From positions 1-36,877 of the forward strand of contig JAZNIT010000061.1 of NCBI GenBank assembly GCA_045577615.1: a stretch of 36,877 bases of DNA, written 5' to 3'. The notes under the pieces were generated by a model. That model saw nothing but the letters and a program-made list of their open reading frames with translations, had not been told where the DNA came from and searched no databases. Source of the DNA: RGIG2206 sp045577615 (GTDB taxonomy: Bacteria; Bacillota; Clostridia; Oscillospirales; Acutalibacteraceae). Position 1 is the stretch's first letter; the number at the start of each line of letters is the position of its first letter. Positions 1-8,099 of this stretch are shown here, in pieces. Made by a program: the position numbers and the translations under genes.

Positions 1-60
1 TGCTTCGCAAAAATCCACCTCCCTCGTCAGAGGGAGGCAGGACATAAAGCGCTTTCTGCG
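1..60 (-). repeat. Left-edge intergenic repeat fragment with hairpin
   Basis: A perfect 8-bp stem with a GTCA loop (CCTCCCTC at 18-25, GAGGGAGG at 30-37) lies next to the window edge. From memory, hairpins of this kind are scattered between genes in many gut Clostridia and, when translated, give a spurious PPSDEGGG peptide; the minus strand here reads that way. Only part is visible and there is no second copy in this window, so the family assignment is recollection rather than demonstration. Confidence 0.4.
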
Positions 61-107
61 TTCGCCTTTGATTTCTGCAATTTTTGTTCATCGGTAAACC
101 TCTTTTG

Positions 108-130
108 AACCACGCGACTATCGCGTGGTT
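108..130 (+). terminator. Terminator-like hairpin for a gene left of the window
   Basis: A perfect 10-bp inverted repeat (AACCACGCGA / TCGCGTGGTT) has a 3-nt loop and is followed by TTCGTTT on the plus strand. It would end a plus-strand transcript arriving from outside the window. The T-tract is interrupted, so strength is uncertain. Confidence 0.5.
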
Positions 131-142
131 TTCGTTTACAAT

Positions 143-179
143 AAACACCGCAGTAACGCTGTCGCGTACTGCGGTGTTT
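143..179 (-). terminator. Terminator of the hrcA-grpE-dnaK-dnaJ operon
   Basis: A 13-bp inverted repeat (AAACACCGCAGTA / TACTGCGGTGTTT) with an 11-nt loop sits 5 bases beyond the dnaJ stop codon. On the minus strand the stem ends in TTT followed by ATTG; on the plus strand it ends in a longer T-run, so it could work in both directions. Confidence 0.65.
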
Positions 180-184
180 TTATG

Positions 185-1351
185 TTAGTCTTTAAATAGG
201 TCTTTTACCTTGTCGAAAAAGCCTGTGCGCTTTTTGTAGTTTTTGTCATTCAGGGCTGCCTCGAACTCCTTAAGGCGCTTTTTCTGCTCACCTGTAAGGT
301 CACGGGGTACCTCTACTACTACCTTGACGTATTGGTCGCCCTTGCTCATTGAACGAAGGCGCTGAATACCTCTGCCGCGCAGCTTGTACATATCGTCGGG
401 CTGTGTGCCCTCGCGGATTTTGAGGGATACCTTGCCGTCAACGGTGGGCACGAAAATTTCGTCACCCAGGGCTGCCTGAGTATAGGTGATGGGCACCTCG
501 ATATAAACGTCGTAGCCGTCACGCTCAAAAATGGGGTGCGGACGAACGTTGACGATAACCTGCAAATCACCTGCAGGGCCACCGTTAAAGCCTGTATCAC
601 CGCCGCCGGACACGGTAATTACCTGACCGTCGTCAATGCCTGCCGGAATATCAATAGGTACCTCTTTGGTGCGTCTGACCTTGCCCTTGCCCGAACAAGT
701 GGTGCAAGGTTTTTCGATAATTTTGCCCGTGCCGCCGCATCGGTCGCAAGCCCGTTGGGACTGCATCTGACCGAAAGGAGTGCGCTGAACGCTTGTTACT
801 GTGCCGCGGCCGTTACATACGGGGCAAGTGTGAGGCGAAGTGCCCGATGCACATCCGCTGCCGCCGCAGTCGGTACAGTTGTCGATAATCTGTACCTTGA
901 CCGACTTGTGACAGCCGTGAGCCGCCTCGTCAAACTCAAGAGCAACGGTAGCCTGCACGTCACGACCTCTGCGAGGTGCGTTGGGGTTGGAGCGACGACC
1001 GCCGCCAAATCCACCGCCAAAAATGCTGCCAAATATATCACCAAGGTCGACGTCGAAGCCGCCGCCGCCAAAGCCGCCAAAGCCACCGCCGTAGCCGCCA
1101 CCGCCTGCACCGAAATTGGGATCAACGCCTGCATGACCAAACTGGTCGTAGCGGGCTTTTTTGTCGCCGTCGGACAGCACCTCGTAGGCCTCGTTGACCT
1201 CTTTAAAGCTGGCCTCGGCCGCTGCATCACCGGGGTTAAGGTCGGGGTGATATTTTTTGGCCATTCTGCGATAGGCTTTTTTTATTTCATCATCGGATGC
1301 CGATTTTTCTACGCCAAGCACCTCGTAATAATCTCGTTTTTCCTCTGCCAA
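185..1351 (-). CDS. dnaJ: Chaperone protein DnaJ (Hsp40)
   Basis: Cytosolic co-chaperone that delivers unfolded clients to DnaK and stimulates its ATPase. The 388-residue product has the full type I layout: an N-terminal J domain with the HPD triad at residues 35-37, a Gly/Phe-rich linker at about 75-120, four CxxCxGxG-type zinc repeats (CTDCGGSG, CPVCNGRG, CDRCGGTG, CTTCSGKG) at about 155-225, and a C-terminal substrate-binding region. The length is normal. It is the last gene of the hrcA operon, 73 bases after dnaK, and is followed by a terminator. Control is presumably by HrcA at the upstream CIRCE. Confidence 0.97.
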   Translation of the reverse strand: MAEEKRDYYEVLGVEKSASDDEIKKAYRRMAKKYHPDLNPGDAAAEASFKEVNEAYEVLSDGDKKARYDQFGHAGVDPNFGAGGGGYGGGFGGFGGGGFDVDLGDIFGSIFGGGFGGGRRSNPNAPRRGRDVQATVALEFDEAAHGCHKSVKVQIIDNCTDCGGSGCASGTSPHTCPVCNGRGTVTSVQRTPFGQMQSQRACDRCGGTGKIIEKPCTTCSGKGKVRRTKEVPIDIPAGIDDGQVITVSGGGDTGFNGGPAGDLQVIVNVRPHPIFERDGYDVYIEVPITYTQAALGDEIFVPTVDGKVSLKIREGTQPDDMYKLRGRGIQRLRSMSKGDQYVKVVVEVPRDLTGEQKKRLKEFEAALNDKNYKKRTGFFDKVKDLFKD

Positions 1352-1387
1352 AAAAAGACAACTCCTCTTGAAAGGATTAAAGCATTA

Positions 1388-1410
1388 AGGGGATGCACGG
1401 GGCATCCCCT
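1388..1410 (-). other. Intercistronic hairpin between dnaK and dnaJ
   Basis: A perfect 9-bp stem (AGGGGATGC / GCATCCCCT) with a 5-nt loop fills the dnaK-dnaJ gap. No T-run follows on the minus strand (TTAATGC), so it is more likely an mRNA stability or processing hairpin, or a weak attenuator, than a terminator. The function is inferred. Confidence 0.5.
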
Positions 1411-1424
1411 ATCATTAGTTTAAA

Positions 1425-3254
1425 TTATTTCTGATCCTCGCCAACGTCGTTGAAGTCGCCTTCATAAACGTTGCCGTCAGGCTGTGCGCCTGCATTGTCG
1501 CCCTGTGCGGCTTGTGCCTGCTGAGCCTGCTGATAAAGCTTTTCGCTTACTGCGAAAACCTTTTTCTGAAGCTCTTCCTGAGCGGTCTTGATGCCTTCAA
1601 CATTCTTGTCGGCAACTTCCTTCTTAAGTGCGTCGAGAGAGGTCTGAATGTCGCTCTTCTCTTCTTCACTCAGCTTGTCGCCCATATCGGTAAGCATCTT
1701 CTCTGTGGTATAAACCATCTGGTCGCCTGCATTGACGGTGTCAACCTCTTCACGGCGCTTCTTATCCTCGGCGGCATACTGCTCGGCCTCTTTAACAGCG
1801 CGGTCAATATCGTCCTTAGACATATTGGTGTTAGAGGTGATGGTGATGTGCTGCTCTTTGCCGGTACCCAGATCCTTTGCAGATACGTTTACGATGCCGT
1901 TGGCGTCGATATCAAAAGTAACCTCGATCTGAGGGATGCCGCGGGGAGCGGGAGAAATGCCATCCAAATGGAACATACCAAGGGTCTTGTTGTCGCGAGC
2001 AAATTCGCGCTCACCCTGCAAAACGTGAACTTCAACAGAAGTCTGACCGTCGGCTGCGGTAGAGAAAATCTGGCTCTTCTTGGTGGGGATGGTGGTGTTG
2101 CGGTCGATAACCTTGGTGCAAACGCCGCCCATTGTTTCGATACCGAGTGAGAGAGGAGTTACATCCAACAACAGCAAGCCCTTAACGTCACCGCCAAGAA
2201 CGCCGCCCTGAATTGCAGCACCTACTGCAACGCATTCGTCGGGGTTGATGCCCTTGAAGGGCTCTTTGCCCATAAACTGCTTAACTGCATCCTGAACGGC
2301 AGGAATACGGGTTGAGCCACCTACCATAAGCACCTTGTGAATGTCACCTGCAGAGAGGCCTGCGTCAGAGAGAGCCTGACGAACGGGAGCCATGGTCTTT
2401 TCAACAAGGTCACCTGTCAGCTCGTTAAACTTGGCACGGGTAAGGGTGGTTTCAAAGTGCTTGGGGCCGGTTGCATCGGCAGTGATGAAGGGCAGGTTGA
2501 TGTCGGCAGTAGTCATACCTGAAAGGTCGATTTTTGCCTTTTCTGCAGCTTCCTTAACGCGCTGCATAGCCATCTTGTCGCTTGAAAGGTCAATGCCGCT
2601 TTCCTGCTTGAAGGTGGCGCAGATGTAATCCATTACGCGCTGGTCAAAGTCGTCACCGCCAAGACGGTTGTTACCTGCGGTTGCAAGTACCTCTTGAACG
2701 CCGTCGCCCATTTCGATGATTGATACGTCGAAGGTACCTCCGCCAAGGTCGTAAACCATAATCTTTTGATCGTTTTCTTTATCTGCACCGTAGGCAAGTG
2801 CTGCTGCGGTGGGCTCGTTGATGATACGCTTAACATCAAGGCCTGCAATCTTACCTGCATCCTTGGTTGCCTGACGCTGTGCATCGGTGAAATATGCGGG
2901 AACGGTGATTACAGCCTCGGTAACGGTGGTGCCAAGATAGCTTTCGGCATCGGCCTTAAGCTTTTGAAGAATGATAGCACTGATCTCTTGAGGAGTGTAA
3001 TCCTTGCCGTCGATAGCTACCTTATAGGCAGTGCCCATCTCACGCTTGATAGATGCGATGGTGCGATCGGGGTTGGTGATAGCCTGACGCTTTGCAACCT
3101 GACCTACCATACGCTCACCGGTCTTTGAAAAAGCAACAACTGAAGGGGTAGTTCTCATACCCTCGGCATTAGCAATAACAACCGGCTCGCCGCCTTCGAT
3201 AACGGCTACGCAAGAGTTGGTAGTACCCAAGTCAATTCCAATAATTTTTCCCAT
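1425..3254 (-). CDS. dnaK: Chaperone protein DnaK (Hsp70)
   Basis: ATP-dependent cytosolic Hsp70. The 609-residue product has the actin-fold ATPase with phosphate-1 motif DLGTTNS at residues 8-14, the phosphate-2 loop DLGGGTFDVS, the adenosine motif MVGGSTRIP, the interdomain linker (LLLLDVTPLSLG), the beta substrate-binding domain and a helical lid ending in a Gln/Ala-rich tail. I chose the ATG at 3254, preceded by GGAGGA; the reading frame extends five codons upstream to a TTG, but that would put the start on the ribosome-binding site. It lies between grpE and dnaJ in the HrcA regulon. Confidence 0.98.
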   Translation of the reverse strand: MGKIIGIDLGTTNSCVAVIEGGEPVVIANAEGMRTTPSVVAFSKTGERMVGQVAKRQAITNPDRTIASIKREMGTAYKVAIDGKDYTPQEISAIILQKLKADAESYLGTTVTEAVITVPAYFTDAQRQATKDAGKIAGLDVKRIINEPTAAALAYGADKENDQKIMVYDLGGGTFDVSIIEMGDGVQEVLATAGNNRLGGDDFDQRVMDYICATFKQESGIDLSSDKMAMQRVKEAAEKAKIDLSGMTTADINLPFITADATGPKHFETTLTRAKFNELTGDLVEKTMAPVRQALSDAGLSAGDIHKVLMVGGSTRIPAVQDAVKQFMGKEPFKGINPDECVAVGAAIQGGVLGGDVKGLLLLDVTPLSLGIETMGGVCTKVIDRNTTIPTKKSQIFSTAADGQTSVEVHVLQGEREFARDNKTLGMFHLDGISPAPRGIPQIEVTFDIDANGIVNVSAKDLGTGKEQHITITSNTNMSKDDIDRAVKEAEQYAAEDKKRREEVDTVNAGDQMVYTTEKMLTDMGDKLSEEEKSDIQTSLDALKKEVADKNVEGIKTAQEELQKKVFAVSEKLYQQAQQAQAAQGDNAGAQPDGNVYEGDFNDVGEDQK

Positions 3255-3285
3255 GATAAATTCCTCCAAAATTTATTTTAATTTG

Positions 3286-3801
3286 TTAGTTTGCAACTTT
3301 AACCATTGCGGGTCTGATGACTGTGTCACCTATCATATAGCCCGTTTGAAGCACTTGAACAACGGTGTTTTCGCCAACGCTGTCGTCTTCAACGTGCATT
3401 ACTGCCTCGTGAAAATTGGGGTCGAACTGTGCGCCCTCTGCCTCGATGGTTTTAAGTCCCACTCTGTCAAGGCTGTCGGAAAGCTGTTTGATTATCATTT
3501 CAAGGCCTTTGACATATTCGGGTGATGAGGGGTCGCTTTGCTTGGCGCGCTCAATATTGTCGGCCACGGGAAGGAGCCCCTTGACAAACTCTGCTTTAAC
3601 GAAAGCAGCGATGTCGGCCTTTTCTTTTTCGGTGCGGCGTTTGAAATTGTCAAATTCGGCGGCGGTGCGCAAAAGCATATCCTTGCTTTCGGCAAGCTCG
3701 GCCGTTATCTTTTCAAGCTCAACCTGCGCCTTGCTCTTCTTTTCGGTCTTCTTTTTGGGTTCGGTCTGCTTGGCCTCTTCCTGTGTCTTTTTTTCAGCCA
3801 T
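3286..3801 (-). CDS. grpE: Nucleotide exchange factor GrpE
   Basis: GrpE releases ADP from DnaK and so resets the chaperone cycle. The 171-residue protein begins with a Lys/Glu-rich disordered stretch (about 1-25), continues as a long dimerising helix carrying the family segment LLRTAAEFDNFKRR (about 42-55), and ends in the small beta domain with GYMIGDTVIRPAMVKV. The start at 3801 has AAAGGA upstream and directly adjoins the hrcA stop codon, indicating tight co-transcription. It is 31 bases upstream of dnaK. Confidence 0.96.
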   Translation of the reverse strand: MAEKKTQEEAKQTEPKKKTEKKSKAQVELEKITAELAESKDMLLRTAAEFDNFKRRTEKEKADIAAFVKAEFVKGLLPVADNIERAKQSDPSSPEYVKGLEMIIKQLSDSLDRVGLKTIEAEGAQFDPNFHEAVMHVEDDSVGENTVVQVLQTGYMIGDTVIRPAMVKVAN

Positions 3802-4833
3802 TTATATCAATCCTTTCGAGTGCTGTGCATCATTTTCAGAGATAAGTCGGGCGAAATATTCTATGCCCGGCAAAATGCTGTCATAATCCATTCGGGTTGG
3901 GCCTATGATACCAATGTAGCCCGTTGTGGCACCCCCAAGATTGTACTTTGAAAGCACTATGCTTGAGCGGTCGAGGGCTGCATATGAGGTGTCGCCCCCA
4001 AGAATGACACCCGAATCCTTATCCCATGCGTCAAGCATTGCCAAAACCTCGGCACCGCCCGAAAACAGTTCAAACATTTCGTGCGCCTTGGAAAGAGTTA
4101 TGCCCGGATGGGATAAAAGTCGGGTTTCGCCCACAAGTTGAAGTTTGGCTTGCCCTACCTCTTCAATTATTTCGCCCAGCGCCGAGATGGGCTCGGTCAG
4201 CTCAAAGGCGAAGGCCCCTGCCCCTGCAACGATGGTTTGCAGTGTGGCGGGTTGGATGGAGCTTAACTCCCTGCCGAGAAGATGCTCCTCTACCAAGGAT
4301 AAAAATCTGCTTATCAGCTCGCCCGTAAGGGTGACGGAAAAGCTGTACATTCGGCTGATGACCGCGCCCGTTGAGGTGACAAGCACAAGCAACGCACGGT
4401 TAAAGCCCATGGGGATAAGTTCAATTTTGTGAATAAGTGTGCCCGATGAGGTCTGTGCGGTGATAAGCGCGGCACAGCCCGTGGCCTTTGACAAGGCAGA
4501 CACTGCCGAATAGACGGCGCGCTGACTGTCGGCTGAGGAGTCGGGCAGCATTCGGCGGATTTGTGCCATAAGCGCCTCGCTGGGTGCCCGATGGGGCATC
4601 AGGTCGTCTATGTACAGACGGTAGGCGCGGTTGGTAGGAATTCGTCCTGCCGAGGTGTGAGGTTGGGTGAGGTAGCCGTTTTCGGCAAGATAGCTCATCT
4701 CGTTGCGGATGGTGGCGCTTGATATGCCGCCCATGGCATCGCACAAGGCCTTTGAGCCAACCGGCTCACCCGTTTGAACGTAGGTGCGCACAATGGTGGC
4801 AAGTATTTGCTTTTTGCGTTCGGTCAACTCCAA
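3802..4833 (-). CDS. hrcA: Heat-inducible transcription repressor HrcA
   Basis: Repressor of class I heat-shock genes that binds CIRCE and is kept active by GroEL. The 343-residue protein has an N-terminal winged helix (ERKKQILATIVRTYVQTGEPVGSKAL, then SSATIRNEMSYLAENGYL as recognition region) and the HrcA C-terminal domain ending in GYIGIIGPTRMDY. I place the start at the TTG at 4833, about 6 bases after AGGAGG. The GTG at 4842 overlaps that ribosome-binding site, and starting at 4833 gives the MELTERKK-like N-terminus usual in the family. It is the first gene of the operon and therefore autoregulated through the CIRCE just upstream. Confidence 0.95.
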   Translation of the reverse strand: MELTERKKQILATIVRTYVQTGEPVGSKALCDAMGGISSATIRNEMSYLAENGYLTQPHTSAGRIPTNRAYRLYIDDLMPHRAPSEALMAQIRRMLPDSSADSQRAVYSAVSALSKATGCAALITAQTSSGTLIHKIELIPMGFNRALLVLVTSTGAVISRMYSFSVTLTGELISRFLSLVEEHLLGRELSSIQPATLQTIVAGAGAFAFELTEPISALGEIIEEVGQAKLQLVGETRLLSHPGITLSKAHEMFELFSGGAEVLAMLDAWDKDSGVILGGDTSYAALDRSSIVLSKYNLGGATTGYIGIIGPTRMDYDSILPGIEYFARLISENDAQHSKGLI

Positions 4834-4851
4834 ATGCGGCACCTCCTTTTG

Positions 4852-4878
4852 TTAGCACTCACACATATCGAGTGCTAA
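4852..4878 (-). promoter_or_regulatory. CIRCE operator (HrcA binding site)
   Basis: A perfect CIRCE inverted repeat: TTAGCACTC, 9-nt spacer, GAGTGCTAA. It lies between the promoter and the hrcA start, the classical position for blocking transcription of hrcA-grpE-dnaK-dnaJ until heat inactivates HrcA. Confidence 0.97.
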
Positions 4879-4887
4879 TGTGTATAT

Positions 4888-4916
4888 ACTTTATCACTAA
4901 AATTACCGCTTGTCAA
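4888..4916 (-). promoter_or_regulatory. Sigma-A promoter of the hrcA operon
   Basis: On the minus strand a perfect -35 TTGACA is followed by a 17-bp spacer and a -10 TAAAGT (4 of 6 matches). The predicted transcription start falls at the upstream edge of the CIRCE element, as expected for HrcA-repressed promoters. Confidence 0.75.
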
Positions 4917-5020
4917 TAGTTTATGCACAAAAAATCAAAATATTTTTTGACCTTCATTGACCTTTATCAAAAAACCATATATTTAGTAGTATTAGGGGAA
5001 TAATACACCAAGGTGATTGT

Positions 5021-5878
5021 ATGAAAAGAGTAGTTACACGGCAATTTTTAGCAGACTTTTTATTTATAGGCGTGGGCACCGCACTATATTCGGCGGCGCT
5101 TACAATATTTTTGCAGCCCTCGGCCATCTCCCCCGGAGGAGTGACGGGGCTTGCCTCTCTGACGGGGCAAATCACGAGGCTGCCCACAGGAGTTTTGACG
5201 GCGGTTTTAAATTTGCCGCTGATTATCTGGGGCTTCAGGCGGCTCGGAGGCAGCTTTGTGCTGCGCACTGCTGTGGCTACGCTGATAATGTCGGTGTGGA
5301 TTGACCTTTTTGATGCACTTTTGCCCCATTACAGCGGCGACCGATTGCTTGCCGCCCTTTACGGCGGATTTTTGGGCGGTGCAGGTCTGGCTATGGTCTT
5401 TTTGCGGGGCGGCTCCACAGGAGGCACCGACATTGCCGCAAAAATCATCGCCAAGCGGTGGCCTCAATTTTCGGTGGGCAAGGGCGTGCTGCTGCTTGAC
5501 GGAATTATTATTTTGCTTGTGGCGGTGGTTTACAGCTCCTTTGAGTCGGCCCTTTACACCACACTTACCATTTTTATTTCAACGCGGGTGATTGACAGCG
5601 TGCTTTGCGGCAATCATCGGGGCAAACTGGCCGTCATTATAACCGACCGACCCAAAGAGGTGACGGAGGCCATCTTTGATAATTTGGAAAGGGGCGTTAC
5701 CCATCTGCAGGCCACGGGAGGATACAGCCACTCCCCTCGCACTATGATTATGTGCGCTGTGAGAGTGAACGAGGTGACGGCTCTGCGCCGCGCAGTTGCT
5801 CACGCAGACGAGGGAGCCTTTGCCGTCATAGCCGAGGCGGCAGAGATTCTGGGCGAGGGTTTTGGCGACACCACTTGA
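5021..5878 (+). CDS. YitT family membrane protein (DUF161 + DUF2179)
   Basis: Integral membrane protein of unknown function. The 285 residues contain about five to six hydrophobic segments in the first 190 positions, the family-typical SPGGVTGLASL near residue 40 and the LRGGSTGGTDIAAKI segment near 130. A soluble DUF2179-like domain follows from about 200 (GKLAVIITDRPKEVTEAI ... GVTHLQATGGYS). GTGAT precedes the ATG. It is divergent from hrcA, and the next gene's promoter overlaps its stop codon. Family members are common in Firmicutes, often in several copies, without an established substrate. Confidence 0.85.
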   Translation: MKRVVTRQFLADFLFIGVGTALYSAALTIFLQPSAISPGGVTGLASLTGQITRLPTGVLTAVLNLPLIIWGFRRLGGSFVLRTAVATLIMSVWIDLFDALLPHYSGDRLLAALYGGFLGGAGLAMVFLRGGSTGGTDIAAKIIAKRWPQFSVGKGVLLLDGIIILLVAVVYSSFESALYTTLTIFISTRVIDSVLCGNHRGKLAVIITDRPKEVTEAIFDNLERGVTHLQATGGYSHSPRTMIMCAVRVNEVTALRRAVAHADEGAFAVIAEAAEILGEGFGDTT

Positions 5879-5903
5879 AAATTGAAAAAATAGATGCTAT
5901 ATT
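5875..5903 (+). promoter_or_regulatory. Promoter of the O-antigen-ligase-like gene
   Basis: TTGAAA (5 of 6), a 17-bp spacer and TATATT (5 of 6). The -35 box overlaps the stop codon of the YitT gene. Between this promoter and the next start lies a GC-rich hairpin-prone stretch at about 5922-5946 (AAGCTCCCTT / AAGGGGGGCTT), possibly a small intergenic repeat. Confidence 0.6.
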
Positions 5904-5979
5904 ATATAGGTAGGCGCAAAGCTCCCTTTAGGCAAGGGGGGCTTGGGTGCCTGTCTTATCAAAATAAAGGAGGGTGAAA

Positions 5980-7143
5980 ATGGAAAAGGTGCTTTTTAAA
6001 TTGGGCAAGCGGCAAATCACCGACGATAAGGCCGTTATCGGTCTTGTGCTGTCGTTGTTTTTGCCTTTTTTCGTATCCATCGGGGCGCTTGTGATTTTCT
6101 TTTTTGCCCTTATGTTCAACCCTCGCGCGCGAAAGATTGCCCTTGAAGGCAAGGCCACCCTTTTGCTGTATGCTTTTTTCGCTCTGTCACTTTTGGCATC
6201 GGCTATCGGTGGCAACTATTTGGGCATTCTTTGCACGGTGGGTATTTTTGCCGTGCTTGCGGTGGGCAACTTTATGATGAAAACCGTCACCAAAGAGGTG
6301 GGGGATAAAATTATCAAGGGCATCGGCAGGCTGCTGCCCTTCGTTGCCGCTTTTACTGTGATTGAATTTGCCCTTCGCATTTATTTTGTAGTCATTTGCG
6401 ATCAAAAAATCCGCTTTATGACTCGCTGCGTTTCATTCTTCTTTAACCCCAACTATTTTGGCGCGGTTATGGCTACCACCGCCCTTGTTTACATATGCCT
6501 TTTCCTGAAAAACAAGGGCAACCGCCGTGGATATTTGCTTTGCGGTGTGTTGGCGGTGGGTTGTCTGCTGCTCAGTCAAAGCCTTCTTTCCTGCCTCGCT
6601 TTGGTGGTAGGCACACTTGTGCTGCTTGTTGTCAGCAAAAAGTGGGGTTGGCTTGGCTTGTTTGCCGCCCTTGCCACCGCTGTGGTTATTGCAGGAGTCA
6701 TCTTCCCTCAATACGTGCCAAGACTTGACGAGGTGAGCGAAACCTTCCAGCTGCGGCTTCGCATCTGGCGTGTGGCTTTTGAGGGCTTTAAGCAGTCCCC
6801 CATTTTCGGTCAGGGTCCCCTCACCTATTTCCACATTTGTGGGGATTACGTTGGAAAAATCCCCAGTGTGAAGGTGTGGAATACCCAGCACGCTCACAAC
6901 ATAATTTTTGACAGTTTGCTTAACTACGGCGTTGTTGGTGCCGCTCTTTTGTGGGGCTATCTTGGCACGTTTTTTGCAAAGGTGCTTAAAAACGTTAAGG
7001 GTAGCGACCGCTTTATCAAAGGCTTGGTTTTTGCCCTGCTTGCCGCCGTATTCACCCACGGTATGCTTGATGTGACGGTGCTTTGGGTGCAGACGGGAAT
7101 TATGTTCTTGTTTGTGATGGCGTTGCCTCAAAAGGAAAAATAA
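5980..7143 (+). CDS. O-antigen ligase / Wzy-type polysaccharide polymerase-like membrane protein
   Basis: Polytopic membrane protein of 387 residues with about ten to eleven hydrophobic segments. The large loop near residues 255-315 reads LRIWRVAFEGFKQSPIFGQGP ... WNTQHAHNIIFDSLLNYG, the Wzy_C signature with conserved His and Arg residues. Such proteins transfer or polymerise undecaprenyl-linked glycans outside the membrane; in a Gram-positive a role in a cell-surface polysaccharide or teichuronic-type polymer is inferred. The ATG at 5980 has GGAGGG seven bases upstream; an in-frame GTG at 5974 overlaps that site and was not chosen. No other polysaccharide genes are adjacent, so this is a solitary gene. 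Confidence 0.8.
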   Translation: MEKVLFKLGKRQITDDKAVIGLVLSLFLPFFVSIGALVIFFFALMFNPRARKIALEGKATLLLYAFFALSLLASAIGGNYLGILCTVGIFAVLAVGNFMMKTVTKEVGDKIIKGIGRLLPFVAAFTVIEFALRIYFVVICDQKIRFMTRCVSFFFNPNYFGAVMATTALVYICLFLKNKGNRRGYLLCGVLAVGCLLLSQSLLSCLALVVGTLVLLVVSKKWGWLGLFAALATAVVIAGVIFPQYVPRLDEVSETFQLRLRIWRVAFEGFKQSPIFGQGPLTYFHICGDYVGKIPSVKVWNTQHAHNIIFDSLLNYGVVGAALLWGYLGTFFAKVLKNVKGSDRFIKGLVFALLAAVFTHGMLDVTVLWVQTGIMFLFVMALPQKEK

Positions 7144-7158
7144 AGAATCACTCCTAAA

Positions 7159-7196
7159 AAAAGCACCCCTTGTTCATTTGAACAAGGGGTGCTTTT
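7159..7196. terminator. Bidirectional terminator between convergent genes
   Basis: A perfect 17-bp stem (AAAAGCACCCCTTGTTC and its complement) with a 4-nt ATTT loop, flanked by A-run and T-run. It serves the plus-strand ligase-like gene and the convergent minus-strand small membrane gene. Confidence 0.9.
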
Positions 7197-7207
7197 GCTT
7201 TGTTAGT

Positions 7208-7420
7208 TTATTCTACGTCCTCTGCCTCGTCAAGCTCGGTCAAGGGACACTGAGTGCAATCCTCAGCGGTGCAGTCGGAGCAATCAAACTCGTAGCACTC
7301 ACCGCTTTCGATGCGGTTTTTATTGATATAACGGTAAACAAGGTATGCGATGCCTGCAACAGCAGCGGCAACTGCAATGATAATGCCGATTACGGCAAAA
7401 ACTTTAAGAGTCTTTTTCAT
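7208..7420 (-). CDS. Small Cys-rich acidic single-pass membrane protein
   Basis: Unrecognised 70-residue protein. A hydrophobic helix spans about residues 7-30, followed by a short basic stretch (YRYINKNR) and an acidic cysteine-rich tail with Cys at 42, 47, 50, 55 and 58 (CYEFDCSDCTAEDCTQC) ending in an all-acidic terminus. By the positive-inside rule (KKTLK before the helix, RYINKNR after it) the orientation is ambiguous. The cysteine spacing suggests metal or redox binding, but no known motif matches. It has a perfect sigma-A promoter and AGGAGG six to seven bases before the ATG, so it is probably a strongly expressed real gene. Downstream of recR but with its own promoter. Confidence 0.75.
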   Translation of the reverse strand: MKKTLKVFAVIGIIIAVAAAVAGIAYLVYRYINKNRIESGECYEFDCSDCTAEDCTQCPLTELDEAEDVE

Positions 7421-7448
7421 AACTTTACCTCCTGTAATTTATAAGTAA

Positions 7449-7477
7449 ATTATAATTTATTAAAATTTATTTGTCAA
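7449..7477 (-). promoter_or_regulatory. Perfect consensus sigma-A promoter for the 70-residue gene
   Basis: On the minus strand TTGACA, exactly 17 bp, then TATAAT, both hexamers matching consensus 6 of 6. The surroundings are extremely AT-rich. The 5' leader is about 20 bases and ends in AGGAGG. Confidence 0.88.
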
Positions 7478-7499
7478 CGATATTATGCACCGATTTGGA

Positions 7500-8099
7500 T
7501 TAAATATCCCCTCTGCCCTCGAGAGCGCGGGAAATAGTTACGTCGTCGGTGTATTCAAGGCTTGCGCCAACGGGGATGCCGTAGGCAAGGCGAGTAACCT
7601 TGACACCCATAGGCTTGATGCAACGGGCAAGATAAGACGCCGTTGCCTCACCGTCCACAGTGGGGTTGGTAGCCATAATAACCTCTTTAACACTATCGTC
7701 GGAAAGGCGGGCCATCAGCTCGCGCACTCTCAGCTGCTCGGGGCCAACGCCGTCAAGAGGAGAGATTACGCCGTGAAGGACGTGATAAACGCCGTTAAAC
7801 TCACGGGTGCGCTCAAAGGCCATAACCGCCTGCACGTCCTCAACCACGCAAATAACCGAACGGTCGCGCTTGGGGTCGTCACACACGGGGCACACCTCTG
7901 CATCCGACAAGGTTTGACAAACCTTGCAGCAGCGCACGGTGCGTCGCGCCTCTAATATTGCATCGGCAAATTCCTTTGCCTCGTCGTCGGTCAAGCCCAG
8001 CACGTAGAAGGCCATTCGTTGAGCCGACTTTCTGCCTACGGCAGGCATACGCTCAAACTGACCTGCAAGACGCGCCAGAGTGGGTATTGAGTAACTCAT
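7500..8099 (-). CDS. recR: Recombination protein RecR
   Basis: RecR acts with RecF and RecO to load RecA at single-strand gaps. The 199-residue product has the N-terminal helix-hairpin-helix (LPAVGRKSAQRMAFYVL), a four-Cys zinc finger (CCKVCQTLSDAEVCPVC, about residues 55-71), a Toprim domain starting CVVEDVQAVMAFE with the HGVISPLDGVGP segment, and the usual C-terminal arm. Its ATG overlaps the ybaB stop (TAATG), so the two are translationally coupled. The dnaX-ybaB-recR order is a widely conserved cluster. Confidence 0.97.
   Translation of the reverse strand: MSYSIPTLARLAGQFERMPAVGRKSAQRMAFYVLGLTDDEAKEFADAILEARRTVRCCKVCQTLSDAEVCPVCDDPKRDRSVICVVEDVQAVMAFERTREFNGVYHVLHGVISPLDGVGPEQLRVRELMARLSDDSVKEVIMATNPTVDGEATASYLARCIKPMGVKVTRLAYGIPVGASLEYTDDVTISRALEGRGDI

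Noticed and set aside
536..1423. Long plus-strand open frame opposite dnaJ
   Set aside because: It is a composition shadow of the GC-rich dnaJ gene. The dnaJ frame has all family motifs.
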